From NCBI GenBank assembly GCA_963971425.1, contig OZ020516.1:38242199-38306198 (forward strand): a stretch of 64,000 nucleotides of DNA, read 5' to 3'. The stretch's first letter is position 1, and every line of letters begins with the position of its first letter. The position numbers were made by a program, and so were the translations under genes. Below, piece after piece: positions 15,540-27,590 of this stretch. The DNA is from Bryoerythrophyllum caledonicum (lineage: Eukaryota; Streptophyta; Bryopsida; Pottiales; Pottiaceae). A model generated the notes under the pieces. That model worked only from the letters and a program-made list of their open reading frames with translations. It was not told where the DNA came from and searched no databases.

Positions 15540-16412
15540 ACAGTCACGTTCTCAATGTCCGATCTCCCCACACAAGTTGCAGCGGTCTTTGGAAGTATCG
15601 CGTGGACATCTCGTCTCATGTCGTTGTCGCTTGTGCATGGAGTCCGAGCTATTACGTTATTTGGTATGTTGCTCCTGCTTCTTCATTGGTCGGGATGGTT
15701 TCTTATCAAGCTTGAGGCATAGTGCTTCCCCTGCTACCTCCTTCTCTGCATCCAACTTGATTTGCATCTCTTCATCAAGTAACTTGCTCTCTAACTTGTC
15801 AAAAGTAGGGGGTGAGTCTTTACCAGTTTGTGTCCTTGTAAAGTATTGATATTCTTTTGGTAAAGAATGAAGTACCAACAGTGTGATGAGGTCTAGCGGA
15901 ATCGAAACTTCCATTGTATCAAGTTGGTTCACTGTCTCCTTGATGGACTTCATGTATGCCTCCATTGATGCAGCTTCTTCCTTCTTGGCTTATACAAGCT
16001 TGCGTAGGAGCATGAGTCGCCTCGAGCCTGAGCGTGGGATGAACTTGTTTCTCAGATATTTCCAACATAGATATGGGTCACTGAAACGGCACACTGTGGT
16101 GACGAGTGAGTCCTTAACCGACTCAATAATGGCTTGTAAGGAAATCGCGCGCTCTTCAGTCTCCTCTTTAGAAATGGTGTGAGATAGAGGCGCCAGGTTG
16201 GTGCAGTCGCTGAACAGCCTGTAACGGGTAAGTATGTTTGTCATTCTACATGACCATATTTGGTAGTTGGTCGAGCCATCTAACCTGCTACTCTCAAGGA
16301 GAGAAACTTCTACTCCCTTATTTAATGTTGTTCTAAGGAGAGCCCTATCTACCTCATTAGTAGTTGTTTCTATAGTGCCTGTAGAACCACTCTGTCTAAT
16401 GGGTGATGCCAC
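15540..16412 (-). pseudogene. copia gag (UBN2-like) with zinc knuckle, broken
   Basis: The minus-strand reading starts at 16412 and shows 'LDGSTNYQIWSCRM' and 'WKYLRNKF', typical of the UBN2 gag family. A shift near 15980 leads to a second open part (15965-15657). A CCHC knuckle, 'CNLCGEIGH', is visible around 15560-15590, but the codon after the His is TGA where family members have Trp, and 'ERDC' follows. Gag would form the particle; this copy cannot make an intact one. Confidence 0.8.
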
Positions 16413-16525
16413 TCCTGAAAAGCTAGCTCTGTTAGAGATGTCTAGATGCTAACTTCCATTGGAGATGTCTAGATGCTACTCTCTGATCTAAGTATGTATA
16501 CACTCAAGGCATAGGAAACCGAAGT

Positions 16526-16537
16526 GCTTTGATACCA
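16526..16537 (-). other. Primer-binding site (initiator Met tRNA)
   Basis: TGGTATCAAAGC on the minus strand, immediately inside the 5' LTR. The canonical plant copia site is TGGTATCAGAGC, so one base differs. Confidence 0.88.
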
Positions 16538-16540
16538 TAT

Positions 16541-16726
16541 TGAGATATGCGATACATAGTAAGAGATGTATTAACAGTTCCCAAACAAGGATTAAGTACA
16601 TGTGAATGGATAGCATGTTACTATCAATAAACAACAATCGGCATAACTGATCCAATTGATTACCGTACACACATTCTATCATGAGGTGGATGAACAGATA
16701 AACTAAGGGTGACTTTCATTCTAACA
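16541..16726 (-). repeat. 5' LTR of the copia element
   Basis: 186 bp, TG...CA on the minus strand, followed after three bases by the initiator-Met primer-binding site. About 90 percent identical by eye to 11703-11888. Confidence 0.9.
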
Positions 16727-17867
16727 ACATCAACATGTACAAATTCTAGGCATTGGTAGCAGATATTTTTTGGATAGAAATCAATCATATTATGGTTTAT
16801 TAAGATCCAAATACAAGTCTAAGCAAGAGCCACTATCCTTGACCATAAACGCAAACTGTCAATCGTAGCCATCCAAGACTAAGGAGGATGAGACCAACGC
16901 AACTAGAAGACATTATTAGTGGATGTTGGTTAGTACAATGACAACCTCTAAACCACCTCTTGGTAAGTATCGATAATCTTAAACTCTCATTTCAACTACA
17001 CCACAACTGCCAAGTAGATGAGGGAACTATGGTAAATACAAGCATCAAATACCATAGACGGAGAAATCTAAGGCTTATGATACGCTACAATATAAACAAT
17101 TCAAAAACAAAGAAAATTTCAATGAAAATTGCACAGAAGAAGAAGAACTCCAATCTCCGAAGGAAGCCGGCGTGAATATAGTGTTTGTTCATTCTCTTCA
17201 CTAAGCAAAACAAACTAAATTTATAGAAAGTGGGAACTCTGCTCCGCCTGCAAAACACATATCACTCCTGCAACAAAAATACCTGATATCACTTACGTAG
17301 ATTTCACACCATTTAGCCGCAATAGTTTATAACTAACCACATTTCATATAAATAGAGCTCCTATCCAAGAAGACGATAGAAGAGCAATTATTGAAATCAC
17401 CGTAGAGATAGTAGACGTAACCATTGAAAGCAACAACGCTCCTCGCACAAACCAATCGAAAGGTGGGCTATTGTATCAACCAAAGCTGCAATACATTTTG
17501 GAGATTGTAATTGCTTTGGCTAAGAAGCTGACCCGGAGAACCATGGTAGCAAAGGTGACCATTGGAACAAAGTTGATGAAAGTTTCTACAGTGGATGTGA
17601 GAGTAGTGTTTAGGGTACAACGACAAGAGCAAGGGTTTCGATAGAGGTGATGGCCATGGCAGTTACAAGTACAAAAAAGATCCAAGATCCAAGACCCGGG
17701 ACTCCGGGGACTTTCTTCCAAAGTAGGGCTGCAGAGAAGTGCAATTCGAAGGAGCGAAGTTGTGCGAATAGGAAAAGAACTTGACATGGCAAATTGTGGC
17801 GGTTGAGTGTGAAGTTTGGTTGTGTGGAGCAGAAAACGACTAGGTGCTCACAAAAATTTCATACACT
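16727..17867. other. Intergenic; short LINE tail fragment, otherwise unrecognised
   Basis: Contains the LINE 3'-end fragment at 17135-17205. The minus-strand stretch 17792-17476 has two overlapping small ORFs with hydrophobic segments, but no family was recognised and they are not called as genes. Confidence 0.4.
17135..17205 (-). repeat. 3'-end fragment of the 46.9-61 kb LINE family
   Basis: On the minus strand it reads 'CACGCCGGCTTCCTTCGGA' and ends in TTC repeats, like the 3' end of the LINE at 46937. Similarity extends about 70 bp. It may be a severely 5'-truncated LINE or the tail of a SINE that borrowed the LINE 3' end. Confidence 0.65.
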
Positions 17868-18518
17868 TTGTCTGCACGGATTGAGAGATTATAGTGTTTG
17901 AAGTCAAGAAAATGGATCATTTTCTTCCCTACGTTGAGTGGATCAATAGACTTTGACTTCACTTAGTATCAAATGTTTGCACTCCACAAAATCTAAATCT
18001 CTTACCATTGTGTTAAGCATGGTGTTAGTTCCCCGTACACCAATTTTTAGGAGTAGAGAAGGGATGTAGCATATTCAAAACAAGTGTGCAAGGAGTGGAG
18101 GTTCAAAAATTGCCAATTCACGTTTTAATTTTTTGTAAACTTAACATGTTTTTGAATGATAATAAAAACGGTCAATAAGAAGGCTTCCACCACAAATTGT
18201 TGTTAAAAATATAAAAAGTGAAAAACATGAAGATCTCTAGGTTGTATGTAGGAAAGATGAAGTTTTTTTCCTCGCTTGCCCGAAATGTGTCAAAATGTTT
18301 GACTTGACTTAAAATGTTTTTTTACACTAAAGACAAGAATTGTATTTAGACATCTTCAAAGAAGGTAATATTCTCTATGTGTGTGAAAATCTCAATGTCA
18401 ATAGAAATTCTAGCAAAATTTTGGAGCAGAGTTCCAATTTTTAACTCTGAGTGATACTAACTTTCAAATCATGAATTCAAAAAAATAAAAAATAAAAACC
18501 TCCACAAAGCTCTTATCA
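17868..18518. repeat. Dispersed repeat, inverted copy of 1-655
   Basis: Reverse-complement match to the first 655 bases of the window over its whole length, with scattered differences. The two copies face each other and enclose the DC1 gene, PAT and the copia element. Confidence 0.8.
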
Positions 18519-20840
18519 AGTACAATCTAGTAAAATTTTATTTTTAAAAAATATTTAAAAAACAGAATTTTAGGAACCTGCCCAAAATGAAAAACGTCCC
18601 TTTGAGGTTAAATGAGCCTTTAATAGGGGTTACAAATATTTGGGTGAAACTACATGATATATTACTCAGGATATACAAAGTTTATGACGGACATCTACTC
18701 TAAATAATGGGTATATAAAGTACACCACGAGTATATAATGGGTACATTTAATTTTTTCTTTCACATACATTTATCTAAATGAAGATTGCCCTTGGCCCTT
18801 TAGGGACGGTGGAGGATCTACTATAAATACATAAATAAATAAATAAATAGATAATAAATATATTTATGTACATATTGAATATTTGGCAATAACTTTGTGC
18901 CTATATTTATGGTATTCATGTAAGCAAAATATATCCTTGATTGTATCTCAAATATTATGGATTGATAAATATATTCACAATGTTATTGCCAAACAAGACA
19001 CATAAAATGACTCTTTATGGATTTTTTATTTTTTTTGGAAATGGTCAAAAGTTTTTTTTCCAAAGTACGAGACTTCTTATGGTGCTTGTATAATATTTTT
19101 AAGGTAATAAACAATAAAGTAAAATCATGCAACTTCAATATAGTTCAAAAATTGGTTAAGTGGCCTAAGTAAAATGATTCAAACGTTCTATAATATAGAT
19201 ATATATGGCCATGAAGTTCTTACATTCTTTCCTTTCTGAAACAACAGTAAAAACTATGCGTAGTTGATGATAAATAAGAATAATATCACAATCAATGTAT
19301 TTTAAGAATGTGAAAAGTCTTATTCAACATGCAAAACAACTCTAGGTAGATTTCACACCTCCTAATCTTTGAATAGTTATATAAATATTAGTAAAAAAAA
19401 CATGTCAACTTGCAAGATTTTTTTAACCATGGTCACCAATAGGCTTTACAACCATGGAAATTTATACATTATCCCCTACTTCACCATGGTTACCAATGGG
19501 CATGACGAGAGATTATGCCAGTTTTTATATGTCACTTTTAAATGTGTTTTAATTTAAGAGTTTTGTGATTGTGAAGTGTGACAACTTTGCACATTGCAAA
19601 AAATTTCATTTCATATGGAATCAAATGATATTGGATCAAAATTAGACTTTATCATAATGTTTCAATTGTTAAAATCTTCAAATCTATGTGGTCAAAATTA
19701 CCATAGAGAATTGTGCGTACTCTTCTAGTAGTCTTCAACATTGAGATCTTGATGTTGTAAGTGAAAATAAGAATAAAAATGTGTAGATTTGTGCTATGTG
19801 TTCTGAAGCAATAATTTGATCAAATGCTATTCTACATCCCAGACATATATATATCGTATTCGTAATCAACTTCTTTAGACGATTATCCATGGAAGCGCCA
19901 GATATGCAAAAGTCCAAGCTGAACGAGAGTTGTTCCAATGTGGAAGAAGTATGATAAGCGTCCAAACGTGAGCCTCACATAATTCCACAGCCCAATTCAC
20001 TAGGAACTTCTGTCCACTCCCATTGGTGACATGCAAGTGACCTGTTTTGGTGTCGTGGGCAGTGAGGGGGTAACTTGAAATCGCCGTGACTGCTGGCGTG
20101 ACAAGAGTAGTACTGATCGAAGCCGGAGAGTGATCATGATCACAACTTCTTGCGTGTGAGCAGCTCAAGTGGACATGGATGGATCTGTCTTGCAAGAGCT
20201 GAGTCGTCATGGTGTGGAGTGTGGGTGGGGCGAGGAAGCCCGGCAGGCAGTTGATGTGAGCGAGCCAAGGCCGGCACTGGTCGAGCTGACGGGGACGTGG
20301 GTGGAGGGGAGCGCATGAGTCAAGAGATCATGGACGGAGCACGGCACTGGACAAAGTAGTTTAATAATAGACGTACAGCACACTAGTAGTCTTACTGCTT
20401 CTGGATGGCCACTAGTGCAGCGAAGGAGTACTGACTCTCACAGCAGGGGTCTGCTTCGATGCTGCTGGCTGTATGTTGTTATCAAGCATTTTCCATGCAC
20501 GTTGACAGGCTGATGCCAACTTATTTCTGGCCACGCCATAACCTACACACGTCATTTCATGTGTATGTTTCGCACAGGCTATGGCCGGCTGTGTGCCCGG
20601 TGTGTCCGCCATGACGACGGTCCGTTTGTCGCAGCCTGGAAAATTAATGATTCTGGGCCCTGGCGGGTCCAACTGGTGGTGGGCGGTCGTTTGCAGTCCG
20701 TGTCATCCATTCATGAGTGCTTGATGATGTTGACGCCGCAGCACCAGCTAGTGAGGCTGGCTCGTCTCCGAAATATTGACGTTGCAGCCATCAATTAACT
20801 GGACCGCGACTTAAATGATCAGTTCGTCCTCGTTGCCAGA
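18519..20840. other. Intergenic, AT-rich
   Basis: No gene recognised. An AAAT microsatellite lies at about 18829-18850. Base composition becomes more GC-balanced from about 19900 toward the BTB gene, but no coding signal was recognised there. Confidence 0.5.
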
Positions 20841-21902
20841 GCACCTAGGGTCTCCTTCTCCTTCTTCTTCTTTCCTGCATCTAGCTCCACATCCTGAGTC
20901 CTCCTCTTTCGTTTCGACCCTAGGGTTTGCGTAGGGAGCCGTTGTTTGGCGTAGACGGGATGCCTACCCACATGAATTCGCGTTCAGGTGGATTAGGAGA
21001 TACCGTTGTTTTTGTGGTGGGTTATCCGTCCTCGATTTCAAGCGACTATGTGCTGCTCAGGTACTTCCCGGTCATGTCATATATGTTGTGGTTTCTTTCG
21101 GACTAGGGCTGCTTTCTATTTGATGCCCGGTGTGAGGACGTTGTGAGGATCCAAAACCCTCGACGAACCCAGCCTGCACATGTTCTATTGTTATTTTATG
21201 GCTTCAAGTTGGGTTAGTCGGTAGGAAAGCAGTGATGCTCGTCGCACTAAGGCCCTGTTTGTCTGCGAAGTAAGTAAGTTTTCTACTTGTTCGAGTCGGT
21301 CTACTTCCGGATGTCTATTGTCCCGTGGCTAATCATATTTTCTGCATGCATGTACTGTTTGTTGTACTGGGTATATTACTAAAGCTACTATTTAGTGGGT
21401 TGTTTCAATGGCGCGCAGGTATTGATCTTGAAGTGTATCTGAAATTCTGCAGAAATTAGGTCATCAACCACAGGGCGTGGGAGAGCGTGTTGAAAGCTGT
21501 GTCGACCGAGAGGTGAACATCCATTGGCCTCGGATAGAAGCTTGAAGCGGGTAAGTGTCAATCTGATGATTCTGATGACATTTATTCGTCCAGTCTTGTT
21601 TTAGCTTTCTAAGTTATTATTAGCAGAACTGAGTATTTTCTATGAACTCTCATTGAGGCCAATTCATTCTCACGCTGCCTTTGTCACTGTGGGATCATGC
21701 CTGTGGCCTGTGCTACTCCCAACTGGTTCTTCGCACCAAATGCTAAGGCTCACAGTGATCGATCGACTTACGGCTGTGTGCATGACAGGGCTTCGTTTGC
21801 GAGCGCACAGTTCACATTTGTGAGCATCCGCTGTCATATATCTGGTGTAGGAGGTGTTTTCCTGCAAACGGACATTATACCTGACGGGAAAAGGATCGGA
21901 GA
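20841..21902 (+). promoter_or_regulatory. Probable promoter, 5' leader and leader introns of the BTB gene
   Basis: A pyrimidine-rich tract ('ctccttctccttcttcttc', near 20851) and 'ccctagggttt' motifs are typical of plant transcription-start regions. Several GT/AG pairs between here and 21902 would allow spliced 5' leader exons. No ORF here continues into the BTB frame. The assignment is inference from position and composition. Confidence 0.35.
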
Positions 21903-23594
21903 ATGGAGCCCGACCATGTCGAGAATGTGGCTAATTATGAGAGAGACGTGACCATCTTCGTGATGCCCAATTCAACGGCGTCACCGGAGAATCAAAACAG
22001 TCATGAGTCCACCTCCAAGAAGCGGAAACGAATTATCATTTCAGAAGAGGAGTGCGCTGCAACACTGGAAAGTACAAGATCAGATCATCATGGATTGGAA
22101 CCCTTGTGCGAAATTAATGCAAATTCAACCAGACTGCGCCAATGCAGCAAATACTTTGAGTCGCTCATGAGTGGCAGGTGGACGGTGCAAACTGATCAGA
22201 GAGCTCCTGGGCAGCAGTCGTCGTTGTTGGCGTCTTCACGGTCAGCAACAAAGTACTTTCATCTCGAAGCGCAGACTGAAGCACGGTACTACCAAGACTG
22301 TTTCTCGCGGATGTATTTGCTACATCGGCCCATTTCAAGTGTGAGCCAGTGCATAGAGCTTCTCAAGGTGGCGTCCCAAATCGAGTACAAGGAGCTCATG
22401 GACATATGCCTGCGATGTCTGCCGGCCATACCATGGACCTCGGACGAAGAGGAACAGATCCGAGAGTTTTGTGTGTCGGGGCAGTACCTGTCGTCCGATT
22501 CTGCGTCCGACTTAACCGCTCGCTTGCAGCTGCCCTTGACGAAGCGCGACAAGCAGAAGGAGCTTCGAACGTGTGTGGAGAGAACGCTGAGCCGATACCT
22601 GACATGTTCGTTGGAACATGAAGGCATATCCGAGTACTACATCCGGGAAGAGAGTCGCCAGATGTTTGAGAATGCGTTTCTGGCAATCGTCTCTGGCTCC
22701 GACAGTGCTCTCATCCAGTACGCCCTCACCTTGGGAAAGAACGAATCCAAGCGGCTCATATGTTCCGTCAAAGGATTCTGTGAGGACGTGACCAAGTTCC
22801 GCCCCGCGTACTACCTCTACAGGTCCATTATCGACATTCTGGATGACGTGTCCAATTTCTGGTGGTTGTTTCAGTTCTTGCGGAAGGCGAATGCTGTGCA
22901 AGCTGTGGTGGAAGTGCTGGTGAAGGACCATGAGATCTCCGACCTGTTCCTGGAGGCGGGGTACTCCATTTTCTGCTCGCACAAGGAGTTCTGGCCCGAG
23001 TGGCGGGGCGTGCAGATGACGTTGATCAAGATGATCGTGGTCATCTTTGAGGATATTCTGGGTGGGCGCGTCTTCCTGAATTCGTCGGATCGGATGACTA
23101 TGTTTCATCAATGGAAATGGATTCTGCAGAACACGGCCGATGAGCTTGCAACCACCGCTCCCAAAACATGCTCCATTGCCACGGTTTTGGCCAGCTTCAT
23201 CAGAACCTTTCCGCTGCCGGAACAGGAGGAGGTGATTCGCTCATGGATGAGAAGGGATCATGATCACAGATACGAACGGAACTTCGATTATCGTGACCTT
23301 ACAGAGGCTCACACGACATGGATCATGAGACTGATTTCCCAAGTCTACTCTTCAAGCCGAGAACAGATCAAAGCCAACAGCACAACTACTAGTACTACCA
23401 CTGTGACGGCAAGTTCTTCCCGTGACGACCATGACGGATATCGGACTGCAGATCTTGGCTTGGAAAAAGCTTCGGTGAATCTAACTTCTGCACAGGCTGG
23501 AGTTAGCAGAGCTGGAATTGTAGGATCCTCAAGAGCTGCTGAAGATCATGAAGCGTCTGGATCCCGAGTCCAAATCAAGGACGATACTCCGTGA
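21903..23594 (+). CDS. Intronless BTB/POZ-domain protein (plant At1g63850-like family)
   Basis: 563 residues in one exon, beginning 'MEPDHVENVANYERD'. A disordered N-terminus with a basic 'SKKRKR' (a possible nuclear signal) leads to a divergent BTB fold ('LRQCSKYFESLMSGRW'). 'ISSVSQCIELLKVASQIEYK' and 'CLRCLPAIPW' follow, as in plant BTB proteins of the At1g63850/At3g05675 type. A helical C-terminal half (about residues 190-480) matches the same family, and the tail is Ser/Thr-rich and low complexity. Such proteins are thought to be substrate adaptors for CUL3 ubiquitin ligases; that role is inferred from the family. The stop is TGA at 23592-23594. Confidence 0.85.
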   Translation: MEPDHVENVANYERDVTIFVMPNSTASPENQNSHESTSKKRKRIIISEEECAATLESTRSDHHGLEPLCEINANSTRLRQCSKYFESLMSGRWTVQTDQRAPGQQSSLLASSRSATKYFHLEAQTEARYYQDCFSRMYLLHRPISSVSQCIELLKVASQIEYKELMDICLRCLPAIPWTSDEEEQIREFCVSGQYLSSDSASDLTARLQLPLTKRDKQKELRTCVERTLSRYLTCSLEHEGISEYYIREESRQMFENAFLAIVSGSDSALIQYALTLGKNESKRLICSVKGFCEDVTKFRPAYYLYRSIIDILDDVSNFWWLFQFLRKANAVQAVVEVLVKDHEISDLFLEAGYSIFCSHKEFWPEWRGVQMTLIKMIVVIFEDILGGRVFLNSSDRMTMFHQWKWILQNTADELATTAPKTCSIATVLASFIRTFPLPEQEEVIRSWMRRDHDHRYERNFDYRDLTEAHTTWIMRLISQVYSSSREQIKANSTTTSTTTVTASSSRDDHDGYRTADLGLEKASVNLTSAQAGVSRAGIVGSSRAAEDHEASGSRVQIKDDTP

Positions 23595-24232
23595 CTCTAC
23601 TCAGTTTCCCAAGCTGATCGATGAACAATCGTGATCATGGTGGAAGGGGTATGCTCAAATTGCAGTTGGTTGGACGGCGCATCGATAACATCTTCTGATC
23701 GTGGCGAAAGTATATCTGGTTGTGAAGTTTCAGGCCTATCTCGGTTGCACTTATGGGGCAAGTCTGCAGCTGCAGATTAATATCGGATGTATATTATACA
23801 GTTTCATAAACTTCTTGTGAATTTCAGTTTTTGTTCTATGGTCCGATAATTACCTTCTGTGGCGAACCTGATATAATTGTGCAAACATCAACTGTGAAGA
23901 GAACTTGTGGCGCATCTCCAACTGGCCGGACTCAGTGCCAACGTTTTCCTACACAATTGATTTGTTGAGAGATTACGTCTTTTTGTAATCAGTCTCTTTT
24001 CATGAACAGCCAGGAGTTTATTATCTAATCTAGCCCTTGTTGTCCCAAAATGGAAATTTGTAATGGAATGTGTAGTGCTTTGTAAATTCAGCCACTGTAT
24101 GAGATTATCTTAATGCTTCATGTGTTACGTTCGTTGTCCATGTTTGTTCAAACTTCAGAAATGTGTAACTTACAAACGGATATCTCGATTCAATTATCTC
24201 ATGTTCAGATTCATTTCTTCCTGGACAAGGTT
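23595..24232 (+). other. 3' flank of the BTB gene
   Basis: Probable 3' untranslated region. T-rich and AAT-rich stretches between 23800 and 24120 could hold the polyadenylation site. No ORF recognised. Confidence 0.4.
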
Positions 24233-25096
24233 GCAAAGGATTGTCCGGACTTAGAAAGTTGAGTGTTTAATTTGAAGTTTGATGAGCTTCTAGAGGACAT
24301 AAGAGAAGGAGTTTTTGGTAAGGATGTTGCAAAATTTTGGGTGAATAAATTTCAAATAAGAGGTTTACGGCTTGCACATATGTTAATAATGTTGGACGGA
24401 GCCTCTAAATTGCGCACCTCCAAGGACTACATATGATTCCATGGTGTCAGTTGAAATACCTGATCCAGAATGTCTTCTTGAAGCGTGTGAGAGGGTGATC
24501 CGCTACTTTATGGAGACTGGAAATTGCAGAAAGAGTCAATATCCGCGTGTATTTAACAATGACGTGCGTTGCAATGACGATTGATACCCTTTCTGACGCA
24601 TATGGTGTATCTCTGAATGTACTGGCCTAAAAGGTAAGATTGTTGATAATAGGTGGATTATGCCTCACAATGTTTATTTTGCAACAAAATACAAATTTGT
24701 GCATGCTAACGTAGAGGTTAGTAGTTTTTTACTCTAGCCGCATCACATCCATTTGCCTCTTCTGACTTCTTTTCTCTCTTCTTCTAGTAGATATGCTCTT
24801 CCATTGCTCTTGTCAAGTACATTCATAAGTATATGTAATAGGAGCCTAATCGGGCGAGTGTTCTCCTTGAACTGCACGGAAATAATAGTGACTAAAATCA
24901 ACTGCTTGATGGGATCCAACAATATCTTGATGCGCACTACGTGTCTCCATCATAAGGTTCTTGGCGAATTTTTTCGTTTGAAAAGCCTGATGGATCACCG
25001 CCCATTACGCGACTTGTTGTTCATGGCCAAACCATAAGCACATTGTCATTTACAACGACAATACCTTTATTTTTGAAACAAATGCTGCAACACAAA

Positions 25097-25664
25097 ACTA
25101 CACTAAAAATCACATTTAGTGTCGTCTACACTAAATACGAACTCTTACACTAAAAGGAAGAATTACAATTAGTGTAACGACACAACATTACACTAAATGT
25201 GAAACATTACACTATATGTGAATTGCAGTAAAAATGGGTGGTTTTTTTTTTTTACTTGTGCACAATTAGTGTATGAAAAATCTTGCCGCAGTGAATAAAA
25301 TCAGCACTATTCAAAGGAGCATAAGTCACTCAAAAAGTATCAGAATTACAGTCATGAGATGTTTTTTGACATCTACATTTTCTGTAGATTTCAAAAAACA
25401 TATCATATGTTTAATTTGAAGAAAATATGAGTAAGTTATGGGCATTTCCAGATTTTGGTGATGTAAATTCAACAAGAATAGTCAACATAGAGAAAACAAG
25501 AATAGTCAACATAGAGAATAAATACTTGACGGCTAGTAGGCGGTTGGTGGAGGCATCAATAATGATGTTGGCCGCTAACACTACTTGTGAACAAGTTCGC
25601 AAATAGTGTAGTAGGGTAATTACACTATTTGTGTGACTACACTAAATGCAATGTTTAGTGTAGT
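25097..25664. mobile_element. Short inverted-repeat transposon (MITE) inside the Helitron
   Basis: Perfect 11-bp termini, ACTACACTAAA at 25097-25107 and TTTAGTGTAGT at 25654-25664, extend imperfectly inward for about 35 bp. Multiple copies of 'acactaaa' and 'tttagtgt' lie just inside both ends, a subterminal-repeat pattern. The insert splits the Helitron protein between 'FLKQMLQ' and 'RYFEAKTKF'. Flanking A's could be a short target duplication. The family is unassigned; the CACTA-like core may be chance. Confidence 0.7.
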
Positions 25665-27161
25665 AAATCATGATGACGAGATATTTTGAAGCTAAAACTA
25701 AATTTCCAAGGAAGGAACTTACCTATTTGGATTTCCTAGCAGAATTTGTATGGAATGATACTGCAATAAGATAGGCACCGGCCAAATAAGGGTCTCTTGT
25801 TGGCCACCTTTCCTTTGTCAGTCCTGCTGTTAGTGGATGTTTTTTTTCGGGATTCCACTAACAAAGGTTAAAGGAGAAATTTCATTTGAACAGATATGTA
25901 CGATGAATGGGCATGTCCATAATACCTTCTCAGTTGTCTACGTTGCACTTAAATTATATGACTCTAACAAAGAGTGGAATTTTTGCATAAACAAAGCAAT
26001 TGGAATGAAGCGTGGTGCTCAATTGATAATTATGCGCCCATTTTTTTCTTAAAATACTCACTTTTGGTATCCCAAGAGATCCACTTGCTCTTTGAGACAG
26101 CTGCATATATGTGATGACTGCGGGAGCATTTTGCTACAGGGTGGGAATTATGATCCAATTGTTGAAGAAATGAAAAATTTGAGCTTGCATGATTGGGTGA
26201 GTTGCATAGGAAATTTGGAAAAGCCCTTGAAACCTATGGCCTTTTGCTTCTGGCTATACTTCTTAAAGATTTAGAAACAAATTGCTAAATTGAGATAGAG
26301 CACAACTACCTAATTGAGCAATTTAAAGAGGAACTTGCCACTAGTATACCAGACTTTAATGCCAATCAACGCGTTGCATACAATGCAATTATCAAGGCAT
26401 ACATTGCCAGTGAAGGCAAAGTCTTTGTTATTGATGAACTAGATATGACAGATAATTCACACATTGAAAATTCAATTTTGTAAGGTCACGTGGGGATATT
26501 GCACTTGTTTTTGCCTCTTTAGGCATTGCTGCACCTGTATTTGAAGGAGGCCACACCGCCCACTCTTACTTAAAGATATCAATTGTGCTTGACCATATAT
26601 CTACCTACGAAATCCCAAAGCAATCCACTTTAGCATATTAATCTGTAGGACAAAGGTGATTCTCTGGATGAAGCTTCAATGACTAATAAATATGCATTAA
26701 ATGAAGTTGTTGATTGTACCTCGCACGATCTGATGAATAAGGATGTGACTCTTGGTGTAATTACGTACATCATGTTGTATGATTTTTGTCGAGTTCTTTT
26801 TCTCATACCAAAGCAAACATTGTATCTTCATCCATCAAAGAATCAAGGCTATGGAGATATGTTGATATTTTTAGTCGGGAACAAAATATGCAAGTGGATA
26901 GAGCACGCATCATCTATGATGATCTTGGTAATTGCAGTTTTCCAGAATGGCTCCTCCGTCTCAGTGACAACAATATACCAATGGTCGATAAGGAATTTAT
27001 ACACTGCCCAAAAATTACCATTATATACTTAGGTGTTCTCAAGGTAATATTAATGGTATTTATCCGGAGATCAAGGTTGTCTACATAGACGGATAGGGGC
27101 CCAAAGACAGCGGACGGACGGACAAGAAGGACAACACCCTTATCGGACAAATGCCTGGAAT

Positions 27162-27194
27162 ATTTCTCAAATATTCATAGAATATTTGAGAAAT
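27162..27194. repeat. 15-bp perfect palindromic hairpin
   Basis: ATTTCTCAAATATTC (27162-27176) is followed by ATA and its exact complement GAATATTTGAGAAAT (27180-27194). A further partial copy of the arm follows at about 27202-27230. 'ggacggacggac' occurs on both sides (about 27112 and 27234). The block interrupts the Helitron helicase reading and may be another nested insertion. Confidence 0.7.
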
Positions 27195-27590
27195 TTGTTT
27201 CAATATTCTCAAATATTCTAAAATATTCTTTACGGGACGGACGGACACTATTGGATAGACGCTGGAACAACCATGCCTGGAATAAGGAAGGGAGTCTTAA
27301 CAAATGAATATTTGAGTAAACATGCAATTTTGCTTCTCAAAATGATGAAGTGTCTCTAATTAATACTACTATTCTAACCCTACTGCCAGGCGATTGTCAT
27401 AATTACCTTAGTTTTTATGAAGCTGAAGACATTGAAGCCGCAACAACAATTTGTATTGAATATCTAAATACTTTTGACGTCATAGATTTTCCACCACATA
27501 AAATTTCCATCAAGGTTGGTGCAATTATTATCCTTTAGTGCAATCTAGAACTCTCTTCTCGGTTATGCACAAATACACGTTAGTGTTTAT

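Larger units (their letters stand above)
11703..16726 (-). mobile_element. Ty1/copia LTR retrotransposon, degenerate
   Basis: Two 186-bp direct repeats, 11703-11888 and 16541-16726, flank minus-strand gag and pol remnants. Read on the minus strand the LTRs start TGTT and end CA. A primer-binding site, TGGTATCAAAGC, follows the 5' LTR (plus coordinates 16526-16537) and matches the initiator-Met tRNA complement. A purine tract, AAGGGAGGA, precedes the 3' LTR (11889-11897). The order gag, protease, integrase, RT, RNase H is that of Ty1/copia. By eye the LTRs differ at about 19 of 186 positions, so the insertion is old. The five flanking bases (tatat and acatc) do not form a target duplication. 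Many stops and frameshifts make it non-autonomous. Confidence 0.92.
24233..27590 (+). mobile_element. Helitron Rep-helicase remnant, interrupted by a MITE
   Basis: Pieces of the Helitron protein appear in order on the plus strand in shifting frames. The Rep part has 'FDELLEDIREGVFGKDVAKF' and 'FQIRGLRLAHML' near 24280-24370; the HUH motif is damaged (usual P-H-A-H, here R-L-A-H). 'VDNRWIMPHNVYFATKY' (about 24640-24690), 'ALVKYIHKYM' (24800) and 'YLDAHYVSP' (24930) follow. The helicase part has 'VKGEISFEQICTMNG' (25870), 'NANQRVAYNAIIKAYIASEG' (26360) with the Walker A site lost, 'DEASMTNKYAL' (26670), 'FPEWLLRLSD' (26940), and 'LPGDCHNYLS' to 'FPPHKISIKVGAII' (27380-27530). These match Rep/Pif1-like Helitron proteins. 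It is a dead copy; the 5' TC and 3' CTRR termini were not located. Confidence 0.82.

Noticed and set aside
11698..16731. Target-site duplication for the copia element
   Set aside because: The five bases outside the LTRs (tatat and acatc) do not match.
17476..17792. Minus-strand ORFs with hydrophobic stretches, possible small membrane protein
   Set aside because: Two overlapping frames compete, no family was recognised, and there are no clear continuing exons.
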